Origin: JAALKW01 sp963974485
GTDB lineage: Bacteria; Pseudomonadota; Gammaproteobacteria; Legionellales; Legionellaceae
Assembly (NCBI GenBank): GCA_963974485.1
Contig: CAXBBS010000016.1
Span: 1-37,088 of the forward strand
Direction of reading: 5' to 3'
DNA: 37,088 nt
Part shown: piece after piece, positions 19,201 to 26,833 of the stretch
How positions within the stretch are numbered: position 1 is the first letter of the stretch
How the letters are laid out: each line of letters starts with the position of its first letter
The notes under the pieces: generated by a model
What the model saw: the letters and a program-made list of their open reading frames with translations, nothing else
The model's database searches: none
Told to the model about the DNA's origin: nothing
Made by a program: the position numbers and the translations under genes

Positions 19201-21364
19201 CCTAAACGATGATTTAAGCACAGCGAAAAGCGGCGTTATTTACTTATCACAAAATCCTAAACAATATTTCGTTAAAGGTATGAAGAAACCTGTAACAATT
19301 AAAGAAAATAATAAAGAAATTAATTTAGAAAGTTTACGGACAAGGCTCCAAGATGCCGATTTAAAACGAGCCATTTTCAACATCACATCAAAAGCAGGTC
19401 ATACACCTGAGCGCACGGATGTTTTATATTATATTGATACAGAAACCAGCTCGATAACGACACTGCCTATTCCAGAGATAAAACAAGGTACGGACGCAAC
19501 CAAAACGTTAAAAGACACCCGGAAAGATGAAATATTTGATGCGCATGATTTTAAAAACATGTGGTATCTAACGGGTCACGGTTGTTGTTTGATTTCACTC
19601 GATACTCAACCTACCGATTTCTATAAGCTTAAATTACCGGTTGGATACGGTAGTTATTACGCTCAAGTAGGAAGCAATACCGATGTTCTATATTACATTA
19701 ATGCGCAAACCTACTCTATAAAAGAGCTGCCTATTGCTATCGAAAAACAAAAGACAAGAGATGAGAAACCTACGAAAGAAATCGAAAAATTAGAAGAGAC
19801 GAAAAAAAATAAAGCATTCAATACGAATGATTTTAAAAACATGGCGTATTTAACCGATCATACCCCTGATCTTAACGGCCACACACCTGATGTGTCACTC
19901 ATGATTGATATTAATAACTTTAAGCCCAACGCTCAAAACTTTGAAAAACTTCAACAACTTGCAGAACGCTCTCAAGCCTATTATCAAGGCATGATAAAAA
20001 CATCAACTATAGCCGAAGCAGTCGCAGACGACCAATTAACGTACTTAACAGGGTATCGCTTCGCATTGCTATCCTCTTTACGTGGCGATCTCACAAGGGC
20101 ACAAGGTAGCACTGTTTATTTATCTGACACGCCAAAAGCCTATTTAGTCAAAGGCATGGAAAAAGCCGTTTTGTTTACCCCAGCTGACGAGGTAGATTTA
20201 ACTAATTTAGCAGAGAAAATCAAAGCTCCTGAATTTCAAAAAACTATTTTAACCATGACAGCAAAAGCAGGCCATACGCTTGTAGAGAATCAGAAAGACA
20301 AACAAGAAAACACAGGCTCCACTCCCTTGATATGCCAGAAAGATAAACAAAAAGAACATAACAATGCAATTAAAAAAACTATTTATACCGACTATTTTAA
20401 TAGCACCGCGGATGGCCTAGCTTCTGAAAAGATTGACCTGCAAAGCTACACATTGCGTCCATTAACTAAAGATACAATATTAAGACCGAATCGTCTATAC
20501 ATTAATCTGCGTGATGGCGGTTTCGAGTATCGCGTCATAAACCCTGCAGGCAAAGAGCGTGGAAAAAGTAAACAGGAAAAACCTAACCTCATTTATTTAG
20601 CCGAAATCAAATGGTCTAAAAACAAGCAGCCCGAATCAATCGACGAGCTGATTCCTTATCTCCCGAAGATACTTGAAATAACAGCAAAAAAAGGTGATGG
20701 TCATACTCGTCCACATTCATTGGCTGATGACTACAAAGCCAATCTAGCTAAATCGCTTGACCTCATAAAAGAGCAAGCCGTAGCAGCTGCTATCGCGTCA
20801 GGACGATCTACGGCTATTGATCAAGCCTTAGCTAACCAAAAAGATGAATTTAATAACGAGCAACGCAAACATTACGAACAACTGGATGCCGTCAATCAAG
20901 CTGTCGGTGAGTTTCGTCTATATTTAAGTCGCACAAGAAAAAAATCTCACAAAACATCATGTTTTTTTGAAAGCATGGATACACTTGCATCAAAAACAGC
21001 CGCATTAGATCATATTGATACCCTTTCTGCTAATTTAAGTAAGAGCCCTGAAGAGCGTATTCAAGCTATCCAAAAATTTCTAAAAAGCCCCATGATTGCA
21101 GATAATTTAATGGCGTATCACACGTATACATCAACCTCTCTCAAATCGCTATTGCAGTGCGTGTTTCACTTGTTTGAAGCCGTCGGATTATACACCCCGG
21201 AAATGACCCAACGTTTAGATAAAATCGTGGATACCGTGAAACGTCATGAACCACCGCCACCCTCAGCCAATAATCCCTGGTCGTTCTTTTCAAAAACAAC
21301 CCGAGAAAAGATCAAAGAAAAAATATCTACACTAAATCCGAGTGATGCAGGGCCTGAGATATAG
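13271..21364 (+). CDS. Giant (~2,697-residue) modular protein, effector candidate, function unknown
   Basis: Start taken at ATG 13271; a GTG at 13265 and an ATG at 13286 are alternatives, and none has a strong ribosome site. I recognise no catalytic domain. The protein is hydrophilic, lysine-rich and largely helical, with no signal peptide or membrane segment. It holds repeated modules of two kinds. Type A reads (V/I)YLSxxPKxY(L/F)VKGM(E/K)K, then a DLTNLA-like stretch and a (S/A)KAGHT end, at about residues 73, 1988 and 2280; a looser copy at 1054-1137 ends KADHTP. Type B reads (I/L)Y(V/I)xxxDGxxxYxV, at about 711, 1178 (degenerate) and 2409, the last ending KKGDGHT. A 29-residue segment is duplicated at 1938 and 2104. 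Lys-Asp repeats occur near residue 614. Size, repeats and context suggest a secreted effector (inference). Confidence 0.85.
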   Translation: MTNSDMTPAWQTPLKDLHLARVWFRTFRASMVTWQNVEFDARILSFTRGSELELMSSIKDDRGKTQVDKAQDGIVYLSENPKTYLIKGMEKEAPLGEAGDVDLTNLADKLNNPDKPEHINFRNTVLTIVSKLRQPEGKPFPQDFSNEPDDIKRIKNLENALYLAEQAFDKLGDLNFNLKHLRGNNFEFIAEAYEACHLLLNLMTDAEQNFRNEINFIADGLAHALALANNPNAPRASFTSHDVGLTIGRAIEHRKPTSGEDGYDLLTYFGAVFPAYPVHIEKLRVSIKKLTSRNPEYTASINKEKMEELITQGKQLTRTIASSNQNSLYFVFNLMSLMRQTHTLWTHIYQEAGELNDTVKNLGREYLAILNYELLPVLFRGVDKLEMQLLLKPGRLSKPLMEQIKPRYESLVQTAKLLINFDQTNEHLLKIEDARFIELRLKPIQQKMETSIEALRLIVPALEALDAYLQNPEETIPADLEQYILALSPYMLDTDKPLLTRINKHSNYTWGHLASDWYNFVANWVTWSNEETQNKPNSANIERSLRQLKQRWEQLKPNHAFKVERYTLQIEEVQKQAHRVLYPSKTNTHIFQVSEQEILEDIYFLPENQPKKTDKDKDKDKDKNKRILYQKIGDDTYVQHPQTLSTHASWSLYRSYEQQIQQLKQASADCSSLLNAIEHHNAWKTAQTLSFPTPYVLALLDNNVMHQPKNIYVKIQDGVLQYQVLKATDGPYTLYLMTLEEAIDAGHKGYIWDHDQNQLSYIAEDKSVQAKVKLTNTAFLKFFIKGQNSKLGQSNHLQLTEEILQRTITSRGGHHPGVIQKSSIPLSVLGCSLAELTALEALQQFLPHILNELLERGHIQDEFKSNCIRWYSSIQPYISDLEFDARFTHLCSGSFTKKVSKNTPHIAIADANRAWSSTQVALENQIEKLKIKRDAFKEQIQNKPFKRPSELSARLKRREFLQDTAQFMTSLDPIQRQLHNSKKTCFKIDLALTHLNTNDPNARLKIEDHPWFQDIYVGSIAHATSLEIEMQLKQMLAYETLQITRNEQLVIQFGYDLVLMSNLPNHDEKKAIPGEIYLDEINQDNSSSRYIVLGENGEILRGRLEGITLNQLKRDLNNLSLKKAILEKISKADHTPQLKTRSSAQPTTYKEDDAFMSFGHIYEPVVMQEKSQKKPGELQLSIKNDLLYYRFMHYGHELEGEIDLQDIKPALTEFNENTVVPNDTLICILKTVYTRRKQKIDSKLETPLPEEALDLYQWYLDHHKNSDKRALYKSNAEKKPAAIEKKHEENAPENRLDHLVKHTRLSQYLNNLKSDIYQHIGILSTPLKQELELTHSRHLLPYPEVGAQNSLIDFLKAALGTHMLNAAVKIETCMLSVALEIPTSDEGPEYDTLSSLKEPQQVLLFKRLLNMIHYLEQIVLEMEKVNNKELQVSYVMHLVISYLYFQEILPLLSELKQDPVFSSLYADIAHHIEHFYKKINHESKYYIETNHPDDKGKNKQTALYSTLNLLKMLPERLASSTDDFEKKRPKLKQATEKSVRNIEKIIQHYNSSWSYVLLLLDLPSIKHLLGDMHHDIKLLLKNSHEATLSNLGHLKTEYLAKIILETDRVEHKLGLAPGLISQPIKEVMDEFYKGLITPLTPSVDQQIQLLCGTPSLPERIKTAESRKNSAKADTIQYKKAAETIQTLLKTCDDVQNPKDKTDYSDLDDDYQSSLATLKASLNNSDVHLLSIQDALDIKLQDCFVFDEKKSELYHLDALGKPNPQTGCKLYLKSIPSNQNKPLILDHEIDLFHPDDADNEAIPKKNKKKIRAKLPTLVQHGSTYYIYANVDNKGWKYTELNTEVIASMHLNFSRTKPLDIHKKYQGLYDELTAKTGLIYPIHLKNTFKTLRFISKKKEANIAFEKPAEILYLSEHAISEYISSNSNFALPQHKLSIQPGCCLVSLKAKPNDFYELELPAGYSSYYAQICEYDLGLILSLNDDLSTAKSGVIYLSQNPKQYFVKGMKKPVTIKENNKEINLESLRTRLQDADLKRAIFNITSKAGHTPERTDVLYYIDTETSSITTLPIPEIKQGTDATKTLKDTRKDEIFDAHDFKNMWYLTGHGCCLISLDTQPTDFYKLKLPVGYGSYYAQVGSNTDVLYYINAQTYSIKELPIAIEKQKTRDEKPTKEIEKLEETKKNKAFNTNDFKNMAYLTDHTPDLNGHTPDVSLMIDINNFKPNAQNFEKLQQLAERSQAYYQGMIKTSTIAEAVADDQLTYLTGYRFALLSSLRGDLTRAQGSTVYLSDTPKAYLVKGMEKAVLFTPADEVDLTNLAEKIKAPEFQKTILTMTAKAGHTLVENQKDKQENTGSTPLICQKDKQKEHNNAIKKTIYTDYFNSTADGLASEKIDLQSYTLRPLTKDTILRPNRLYINLRDGGFEYRVINPAGKERGKSKQEKPNLIYLAEIKWSKNKQPESIDELIPYLPKILEITAKKGDGHTRPHSLADDYKANLAKSLDLIKEQAVAAAIASGRSTAIDQALANQKDEFNNEQRKHYEQLDAVNQAVGEFRLYLSRTRKKSHKTSCFFESMDTLASKTAALDHIDTLSANLSKSPEERIQAIQKFLKSPMIADNLMAYHTYTSTSLKSLLQCVFHLFEAVGLYTPEMTQRLDKIVDTVKRHEPPPPSANNPWSFFSKTTREKIKEKISTLNPSDAGPEI
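13487..13663 (+). repeat. Type A module, copy 1, in the giant gene
   Basis: Encodes GIVYLSENPKTYLIKGMEK, then VDLTNLADKL, and ends in TIVSK without the GHT tail. The other clear copies are at 19232-19405 and 20108-20278. Confidence 0.7.
15110..15145 (+). repeat. In-frame 6-bp microsatellite encoding (Asp-Lys)n
   Basis: Six hexamers in a row (GACAAA twice, GATAAA three times, AACAAA) encode a DKDKDKDKDKNK linker in the giant protein. Copy-number change would keep the frame. Confidence 0.8.
19082..19168 (+). repeat. 29-codon internal duplication, copy 1 (copy 2 at 19580-19666)
   Basis: Both copies are exactly 29 codons in the same frame, and 20 of 29 residues are identical by my alignment. 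Both begin GCCL and end SYYAQ, with a shared P-x-DFY core. The second copy is followed by VLYYINAQTYSIKELPI, which matches VLYYIDTETSSITTLPI located between the two copies, so the duplicated unit is larger than the 29 codons. Confidence 0.75.
19232..19405 (+). repeat. Type A module, copy with full KAGHT tail
   Basis: Encodes GVIYLSQNPKQYFVKGMKK, then INLESLRTRLQ, and ends NITSKAGHT. It is aligned residue by residue with copy 1 over the first 19 positions. Confidence 0.7.
20108..20278 (+). repeat. Type A module, third clear copy
   Basis: Encodes STVYLSDTPKAYLVKGMEK, then VDLTNLAEKI, and ends TMTAKAGHT. It shares the VDLTNLA(D/E)K core with copy 1, although about 2,200 residues separate them. 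Confidence 0.7.
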
Positions 21365-21407
21365 GCTATACTATTCGTATAAAATATAGTACCTTTGAGA
21401 ATTTTTT

Positions 21408-22667
21408 ATGGCTATAGTCCCTGGCGTTGTTCCAAAAGATTATCTTCGTATGAAGGTGAATGAATTTAATAGCAGCGTCGAACGTGCTGCAACACCGACG
21501 TATGACTCTTGGGACCGAGAGTGGACCCCTGCAAAAATTAGCATCAAACAAGCAGGAGGCCTTCAAACAGATGCAGATAATACTTATCGCGATCTCATGG
21601 AAGATAAAATAACTGCTGATGAAGCCTATACACAATTCAATGCATTAGAACAACAACGTGTTGAATTATCCGGTTACAGTGCTTTTCCGATTCCAGATGC
21701 CCCTAATGCAATCGCCTCTGATTATGCCGAGCTTAAATCAAGCGAGTTTCAACAGCAAACTTGGAGATCTGATGGCGTTAACTGGAAAGATAGTGATGCA
21801 CTCAACAAGACCTCAACCGGCATCGCCGAAGGTGTAAAAAAGGGTAAAATAACCCCAGAACAAGCTGCTGATTTGCGCGAGGAATTGCAAGAACACCGCG
21901 AAAATTTAAAAAAACTCTCTGGAGACCCTTACTCTGAAGACTCTCTTTCAGATGAAGAACAGGTGCAAGTTGATGAGATACAGAACCGATTAGCAGAAAT
22001 GCAAGACGAATGTGGATATGTTGCCCCGGTCAGTAGCAACCAAACCAGGTACGATAATTCCAAACCAGACAGTCAGGCCGAAGCCTCTACTCAGAACAGT
22101 GCAGGCCCTCAACAAGATGATTCAAAACCTTCACCGCTTGCTACTGGAGCTGTGGTGCTCGCCATTGCCGCGCTTGCAGCTTTAGCCTTCTTGTTTTTAC
22201 CTCTTGCACTCCCCCTTCTTGTCGGCGTTGCAGGCGTTGCTGCTGCTGGGGTTGTAGCCTATCGACATGGCCCTGAAATCATGTCTGCTGCCAATTCTTT
22301 GTTCAGTGGTGGAGCACCAAGATCTACCAATCAAAATACATCTCAACCTGAGCCTGAACCTCAACCTGAGCCTGAACCTCAACCTGATAACAACGAGGAA
22401 CCTGATGTTGAGAACGAACAAGAGCTTGATGCTGAGTTCGACACACCAGAGGTTGAGAACAAAGAAGAGCCTGAAGTTACAAAACCTGATGCTGACACAG
22501 AACCATCTATTCCTATGCAAGGCCTAGACGACGCTCCTACTCAAACCAAAGGTGATGACTTAAAAAACGCTTTGCATGAAATACCTGAGGCCTCTCCAGA
22601 AAAATCATCAGAAACACAACCCACACAAGATTATGAGCAAGATTATGAATCACCCAGGGGGCCATAA
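21408..22667 (+). CDS. Unrecognised protein with hydrophobic hairpin and acidic repeat tail
   Basis: 419 residues from ATG 21408, with a GAG-type ribosome site about 9 nt upstream. Residues 1-215 are hydrophilic and helical. Residues about 244-285 form a long hydrophobic stretch (AVVLAIAALAALAFLFLPLALPLLVGVAG then VAAAGVVAY), enough for two membrane passes joined by a tight proline turn. The C-terminal ~120 residues are strongly acidic, with EPEPQP repeats and a terminal region rich in Glu, Ser and Thr. Such tails resemble Dot/Icm (type IV) translocation signals, and central hydrophobic hairpins are common in effectors that insert into host membranes; both points are inference. It lies 43 bp downstream of the giant gene, same strand, possibly co-transcribed. 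No family recognised. Confidence 0.75.
   Translation: MAIVPGVVPKDYLRMKVNEFNSSVERAATPTYDSWDREWTPAKISIKQAGGLQTDADNTYRDLMEDKITADEAYTQFNALEQQRVELSGYSAFPIPDAPNAIASDYAELKSSEFQQQTWRSDGVNWKDSDALNKTSTGIAEGVKKGKITPEQAADLREELQEHRENLKKLSGDPYSEDSLSDEEQVQVDEIQNRLAEMQDECGYVAPVSSNQTRYDNSKPDSQAEASTQNSAGPQQDDSKPSPLATGAVVLAIAALAALAFLFLPLALPLLVGVAGVAAAGVVAYRHGPEIMSAANSLFSGGAPRSTNQNTSQPEPEPQPEPEPQPDNNEEPDVENEQELDAEFDTPEVENKEEPEVTKPDADTEPSIPMQGLDDAPTQTKGDDLKNALHEIPEASPEKSSETQPTQDYEQDYESPRGP
22344..22387 (+). repeat. 18-bp tandem repeat (CAACCTGAGCCTGAACCT), about 2.4 copies
   Basis: Two perfect units at 22344 and 22362 and a partial third encode QPEPEP repeats in the acidic tail. The unit is a multiple of three, so changes would be in frame. 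Confidence 0.8.
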
Positions 22668-22675
22668 ATACCCAC

Positions 22676-23395
22676 TCATATCGATGACGGCAAATAAGCA
22701 TCAAACCGTACGGTTTTTCCTTCAAGAACATACGTTGGGGTAAGTAAGGATTGAACACGTGTAGGCCACTTGACCACCACTCGACTTTTGACGCGCGAAC
22801 GTGCAATTTCAAGCAAACTTAAAGGATCTTCATCTGCGACTAGAAACTCTTTCAATACAGGAAAATCTTTTTTGTGCGGCGTAAGATGCAGTGGGTCCAT
22901 ATAAATAATATCGGGATAATCGGCCGGTGTTAGTGCTTCGAGGTAACTCCGAGCATCAAACGCATGCAAAGCGAGTTTCAAAGATGCATCACCCTGGTCG
23001 CTCAAACGCTGAAGAGCGTCTTCCAACAAAGCTGCGAGTACAGGCTCGGATTCAAGCATGACGACGTTCAGGCCTGATGCAGCAAGTATGGCGGCGTCTT
23101 GCCCCCACCCGGCTGTTGCATCAACCACCTGCATACCAGGCTCTGCACCACAGGCGCGTAAAATCGCTTTTTGCGTTGTTTCAGAGAGTAATGGTTCACT
23201 CACAAGTACTTGAAAATCAATGCGCATCGGCACACAATCTTGCACACACAAAGCAAGTCCTGCTGAACTCACCTCCAATCGTGGGAAGCGCATATCATCC
23301 GCATCACCCAAAGGTACGTTCAATTCTTTAGCCAAAAAATTGGCTTGCGAATAACAATCCTGGTTGGTATAACTTACGCTCGCGATATTTGCCAT
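22676..23395 (-). CDS. rsmJ: 16S rRNA (guanine1516-N2)-methyltransferase RsmJ
   Basis: 239 residues, near the usual ~250. The class I SAM-binding motif reads VVDATAGWGQDAAILAASG, as in RsmJ, followed by VVMLESEPVLAALLEDAL. The catalytic-loop region is DIIYMDPLHLTPHKKDF, whereas the common form is YLDPMFPH-x-KKSA, so the loop is somewhat altered while DP is kept. The C-terminal SRVVVKWP is also typical. It methylates G1516 of 16S rRNA in the cytoplasm. The gene is convergent with the acidic-tail gene (8 bp between stops) and divergent from acnA. Confidence 0.88.
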   Translation of the reverse strand: MANIASVSYTNQDCYSQANFLAKELNVPLGDADDMRFPRLEVSSAGLALCVQDCVPMRIDFQVLVSEPLLSETTQKAILRACGAEPGMQVVDATAGWGQDAAILAASGLNVVMLESEPVLAALLEDALQRLSDQGDASLKLALHAFDARSYLEALTPADYPDIIYMDPLHLTPHKKDFPVLKEFLVADEDPLSLLEIARSRVKSRVVVKWPTRVQSLLTPTYVLEGKTVRFDAYLPSSI

Positions 23396-23553
23396 ACTAA
23401 GTACTCGCTAAAAATTTAACAAACGCTATATTATTTTAATAATGTAACTTTTCTAACGTTTAAAATCTATATTCTCGTGATACCACATGAAACCTAAAGC
23501 AATTTGATTTATCATAGACTTTTTTAGATTATTTGATTCTAGGAGCCCGCGTC

Positions 23554-26226
23554 ATGAATGTCGGTCAAGACACCTTAGGTACACTGAGTACGCTCGATGT
23601 AAACGGTAAAACTTATCACTATTACAGCCTGAAAACAGCTGAAAGCAAACATTTCAAAGATATGGCGCACCTTCCCTATTCACTCAAAGTCTTATTTGAG
23701 AACTTATTGCGTTTTGAAGACGGTGATACCGTTACAACCGATGATATCGCAGCGTTGGCTGACTGGGTTAAAACAAAAACATCTAATCATGAAATTGCTT
23801 ACCGTCCTGCACGTGTACTGATGCAAGATTTTACAGGTGTACCAGCCATTGTTGATTTGGCGGCTATGCGCGACGCGGTTTCGGCTATGCATGGCGATCC
23901 CAAAAAGATCTCACCGCTATCCCCAGTTGATCTCGTGATTGATCACTCCGTCATGGTTGACCAATTTGCAACACGTAATTCGCTAAGTATTAATACCGAC
24001 AAAGAAATGGAGCGTAACAAAGAGCGCTATGAGTTTTTGCGCTGGGGACAAACCGCGTTTAATAATTTCCGTGTGGTGCCTCCTGGTACCGGTATTTGCC
24101 ATCAAGTAAACCTTGAATATCTGGCTAAAACCGTGTGGACGTCAGAGCAAGACGGCATAGCTTACGCCTATCCTGATACGTTAGTGGGAACAGACTCACA
24201 CACCACCATGATTAATGGCTTAGGCGTGCTTGGTTGGGGCGTCGGTGGTATCGAAGCGGAAGCGGCCATGCTCGGCCAACCGATTTCTATGCTGATACCT
24301 GAAGTGGTTGGCTTTAAGCTCATGGGTCACCTGAACGAAGGCATCACCGCAACCGATTTAGTTTTAACCGTGACACAAATGCTTCGTCAACACGGTGTTG
24401 TGGGTAAATTTGTTGAATTTTATGGCCCAGGTCTTGCAAGCTTGCCACTCGCTGATCGCGCAACGATATCAAACATGGCGCCAGAATACGGTGCAACCTG
24501 TGGTTTCTTCCCCGTGGATAAAGAAACACTGAATTATCTAGAACTCACCGGACGTGACGAGCAAACCATCGCACTCACCGAAGCGTATTCAAAAGCTCAG
24601 GGCCTATGGTATGACGCAGGCGACGCTGATCCTGAATTCACACACACCTTAAGCTTAGACATGACTGAAGTTGAGCCGTCGCTCGCAGGACCAAAGCGCC
24701 CTCAAGATAAAGTCACATTAAGCACCTTGCCAATTGAATGTGATAAATTCTTAGAAGAGTCGGGAAAACTGGTCGAAAAAGACAAAGCCTTCTCAACCAG
24801 CGACGCGTCCATTCAACTTCATCATGGTGACATGGTGATTGCAGCTATCACCAGCTGCACCAACACATCGAATCCAAGCGTATTAATGGCTGCAGGCCTT
24901 GTGGCTAAAAAAGCCATCGAAAAAGGCTTAATGAGCAAGCCTTGGGTTAAAACCTCGCTCGCACCTGGCTCTAAAGTTGTGACCGATTATCTCGAGCACG
25001 CAGGGCTCCAGCGCTATCTAAACGAATTAGGTTTTAACCTTGTTGGGTATGGTTGCACGACGTGTATCGGAAATTCTGGCCCATTGCCTGACCCCATTGC
25101 TAACAGCATCACCGACAACGACATTGTCGCGTGCTCTGTTCTGTCGGGTAACCGAAACTTTGAAGGACGTGTTCACCCTCAAGTTCGTGCTAACTGGCTT
25201 GCTTCACCACCGCTCGTGGTTGCTTATGCGCTAGCCGGTACCGCACGTATTGATTTAAGTAAAGATGCGTTAGGCAAAGATAAAAACGGCCAAGACGTAT
25301 ATCTTAAAGACATTTGGCCAACACGCGCTGAGATTGCAACCGAAGTTGCCAAAGTCAGCAATACCATGTTCCGCCGTGAATACGCGGATGTCTTTAAAGG
25401 CGATGATGCCTGGCAAGCCATCAAAACCGCTGAAAGCACGACGTATCCATGGGATAATAGCTCCACCTATATCCAGCACCCGCCGTTTTTCCAAGATTTG
25501 AAATCTACCCCGGCACCTGTTCAATCGGTACATAATGCTTATGTCTTGGCGTTATTAGGTGACTCTATTACTACAGACCATATTTCACCCGCCGGTGCGA
25601 TTAAAGCAGACTCACCTGCAGGACGTTATTTGAGTGACGAAGGCATTGAAGCCAAAGATTTTAACTCGTACGGCTCTCGACGTGGAAACCATGAAGTAAT
25701 GATGCGTGGTACGTTTGCAAATATTCGTATTCAAAACGAAATGACCCCTGAAATCGTCGGTGGTGTGACACGTTATGTTCCGTCGGATGAAGGCATGTCG
25801 ATTTACGATGCCGCCATGCGTTACCAAGCTGAAGGTCATCAACTCGTGATCTTTGCGGGTAAAGAATACGGCACAGGCTCTTCCCGTGACTGGGCTGCTA
25901 AAGGTACGTTGCTACTCGGCGTTAAAGCCGTGATTGCTGAGAGCTTTGAACGTATTCACCGCTCGAACTTAATCGGCATGGGTGTTTTACCGTTGGAATT
26001 TGAAGCGGGTACAACGCGAAAAACGCTCGGTCTAACAGGTAAAGAACGTGTTAGCATCACCGTAGATGATAGCTTAAAAGCAAAAGCTAAGCTTCACGCC
26101 GTGATCACACAAGAAGATGGCAAGGAGCTTAAAGTTAAACTCACCTGCCGTATTGATACAACCAACGAACTGAGTTACTACAAAAACGGCGGTATTTTAC
26201 AGTACGTTTTACGGAACTTAAGTTAA
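23554..26226 (+). CDS. acnA: Aconitate hydratase A
   Basis: 890 residues from ATG 23554, selected because AGGAG lies 7 nt upstream; the frame is open to 23533. It catalyses citrate-isocitrate isomerisation in the TCA cycle using a [4Fe-4S] cluster. The cluster ligands are readable as C435 (ITSCTNTSN) and C501/C504 (GYGCTTCIGNSG), the positions known for E. coli AcnA. The swivel domain has the conserved LLGDSITTDHISPAG and YGSRRGNHEVMMRGTFAN stretches and the SSRDWAAKG active-site loop. Full length and intact. It stands alone and ends in a strong bidirectional terminator. Confidence 0.97.
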   Translation: MNVGQDTLGTLSTLDVNGKTYHYYSLKTAESKHFKDMAHLPYSLKVLFENLLRFEDGDTVTTDDIAALADWVKTKTSNHEIAYRPARVLMQDFTGVPAIVDLAAMRDAVSAMHGDPKKISPLSPVDLVIDHSVMVDQFATRNSLSINTDKEMERNKERYEFLRWGQTAFNNFRVVPPGTGICHQVNLEYLAKTVWTSEQDGIAYAYPDTLVGTDSHTTMINGLGVLGWGVGGIEAEAAMLGQPISMLIPEVVGFKLMGHLNEGITATDLVLTVTQMLRQHGVVGKFVEFYGPGLASLPLADRATISNMAPEYGATCGFFPVDKETLNYLELTGRDEQTIALTEAYSKAQGLWYDAGDADPEFTHTLSLDMTEVEPSLAGPKRPQDKVTLSTLPIECDKFLEESGKLVEKDKAFSTSDASIQLHHGDMVIAAITSCTNTSNPSVLMAAGLVAKKAIEKGLMSKPWVKTSLAPGSKVVTDYLEHAGLQRYLNELGFNLVGYGCTTCIGNSGPLPDPIANSITDNDIVACSVLSGNRNFEGRVHPQVRANWLASPPLVVAYALAGTARIDLSKDALGKDKNGQDVYLKDIWPTRAEIATEVAKVSNTMFRREYADVFKGDDAWQAIKTAESTTYPWDNSSTYIQHPPFFQDLKSTPAPVQSVHNAYVLALLGDSITTDHISPAGAIKADSPAGRYLSDEGIEAKDFNSYGSRRGNHEVMMRGTFANIRIQNEMTPEIVGGVTRYVPSDEGMSIYDAAMRYQAEGHQLVIFAGKEYGTGSSRDWAAKGTLLLGVKAVIAESFERIHRSNLIGMGVLPLEFEAGTTRKTLGLTGKERVSITVDDSLKAKAKLHAVITQEDGKELKVKLTCRIDTTNELSYYKNGGILQYVLRNLS

Positions 26227-26251
26227 GCTAAATTAAATTTAGTTAATGAAT

Positions 26252-26281
26252 AAAAAAAAAAGCCCCGAAAGGGGCTTTTTA
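26252..26281. terminator. Bidirectional intrinsic terminator
   Basis: AGCCCC (26261-26266), loop GAAA, GGGGCT (26271-26276), with an A-run before and a T-run after, so it can end acnA transcription on the plus strand and the small convergent gene on the minus strand. The tight GNRA loop makes it very stable. Confidence 0.92.
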
Positions 26282-26287
26282 TTACGT

Positions 26288-26833
26288 CTAACCTAACCCT
26301 GGCGCATCCTTGTTTTCACTATTATCCGACTTATCCAGCGTTGTAAATATCTCTTTTAAAGCATTATCCGTCTTCACAAGTGCATCCCATTGCTCAATAA
26401 AAACTTTATTCTCTGCTGCCGTTTGTGTCTTACGAAAGAATTTATCTGTTTTCCCAAAAGTCGCAAGTGATATTAAAAAATTTACTGAATCTAAAACTAA
26501 ATGTACAGCTTTAACAAATAAACCAGACAAAAAATTACGTTGCTCTTTCTCTTCTGCTGTCCCGCCTTTTCCTTCAAAAGGTATAGATAGCGCATCATTT
26601 ATCAAATTTTCTAGGCTATTCCTGGTATTTTGAAGCACTGTCTCACCGTTATCAGAGTTATAATTGACACGGATTTTTCTTATTGTTTCAGCCATCCCTA
26701 GGATTTTTTGTTTATCCTCATCATGAACAGCATAGTCAGCAAGTATCTCTAATTGGCCCGCGCTATCGACTAATAAATTTTGTATGTCAGAAATCGCGTT
26801 TAGAACTTTATCTTTTTTGCTAGACTGTGGCAT
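26288..26833 (-). CDS. Unrecognised 181-residue protein
   Basis: Start taken at ATG 26833 (MPQSSKKDKV) because GGAG lies 6 nt upstream; a TTG at 26845 overlaps that site. The sequence is mostly helical and charged, with one hydrophobic segment (FLSGLFVKAVHLVLDSVNFLISLATFG, about residues 103-129), and ends in a polar tail (DKSDNSENKDAPGLG). No signal peptide is visible. I recognise no family. It lies between acnA and the scarred toxin-antitoxin region and shares the terminator with acnA. A small secreted or membrane-interacting protein is possible but unproven. Confidence 0.6.
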   Translation of the reverse strand: MPQSSKKDKVLNAISDIQNLLVDSAGQLEILADYAVHDEDKQKILGMAETIRKIRVNYNSDNGETVLQNTRNSLENLINDALSIPFEGKGGTAEEKEQRNFLSGLFVKAVHLVLDSVNFLISLATFGKTDKFFRKTQTAAENKVFIEQWDALVKTDNALKEIFTTLDKSDNSENKDAPGLG

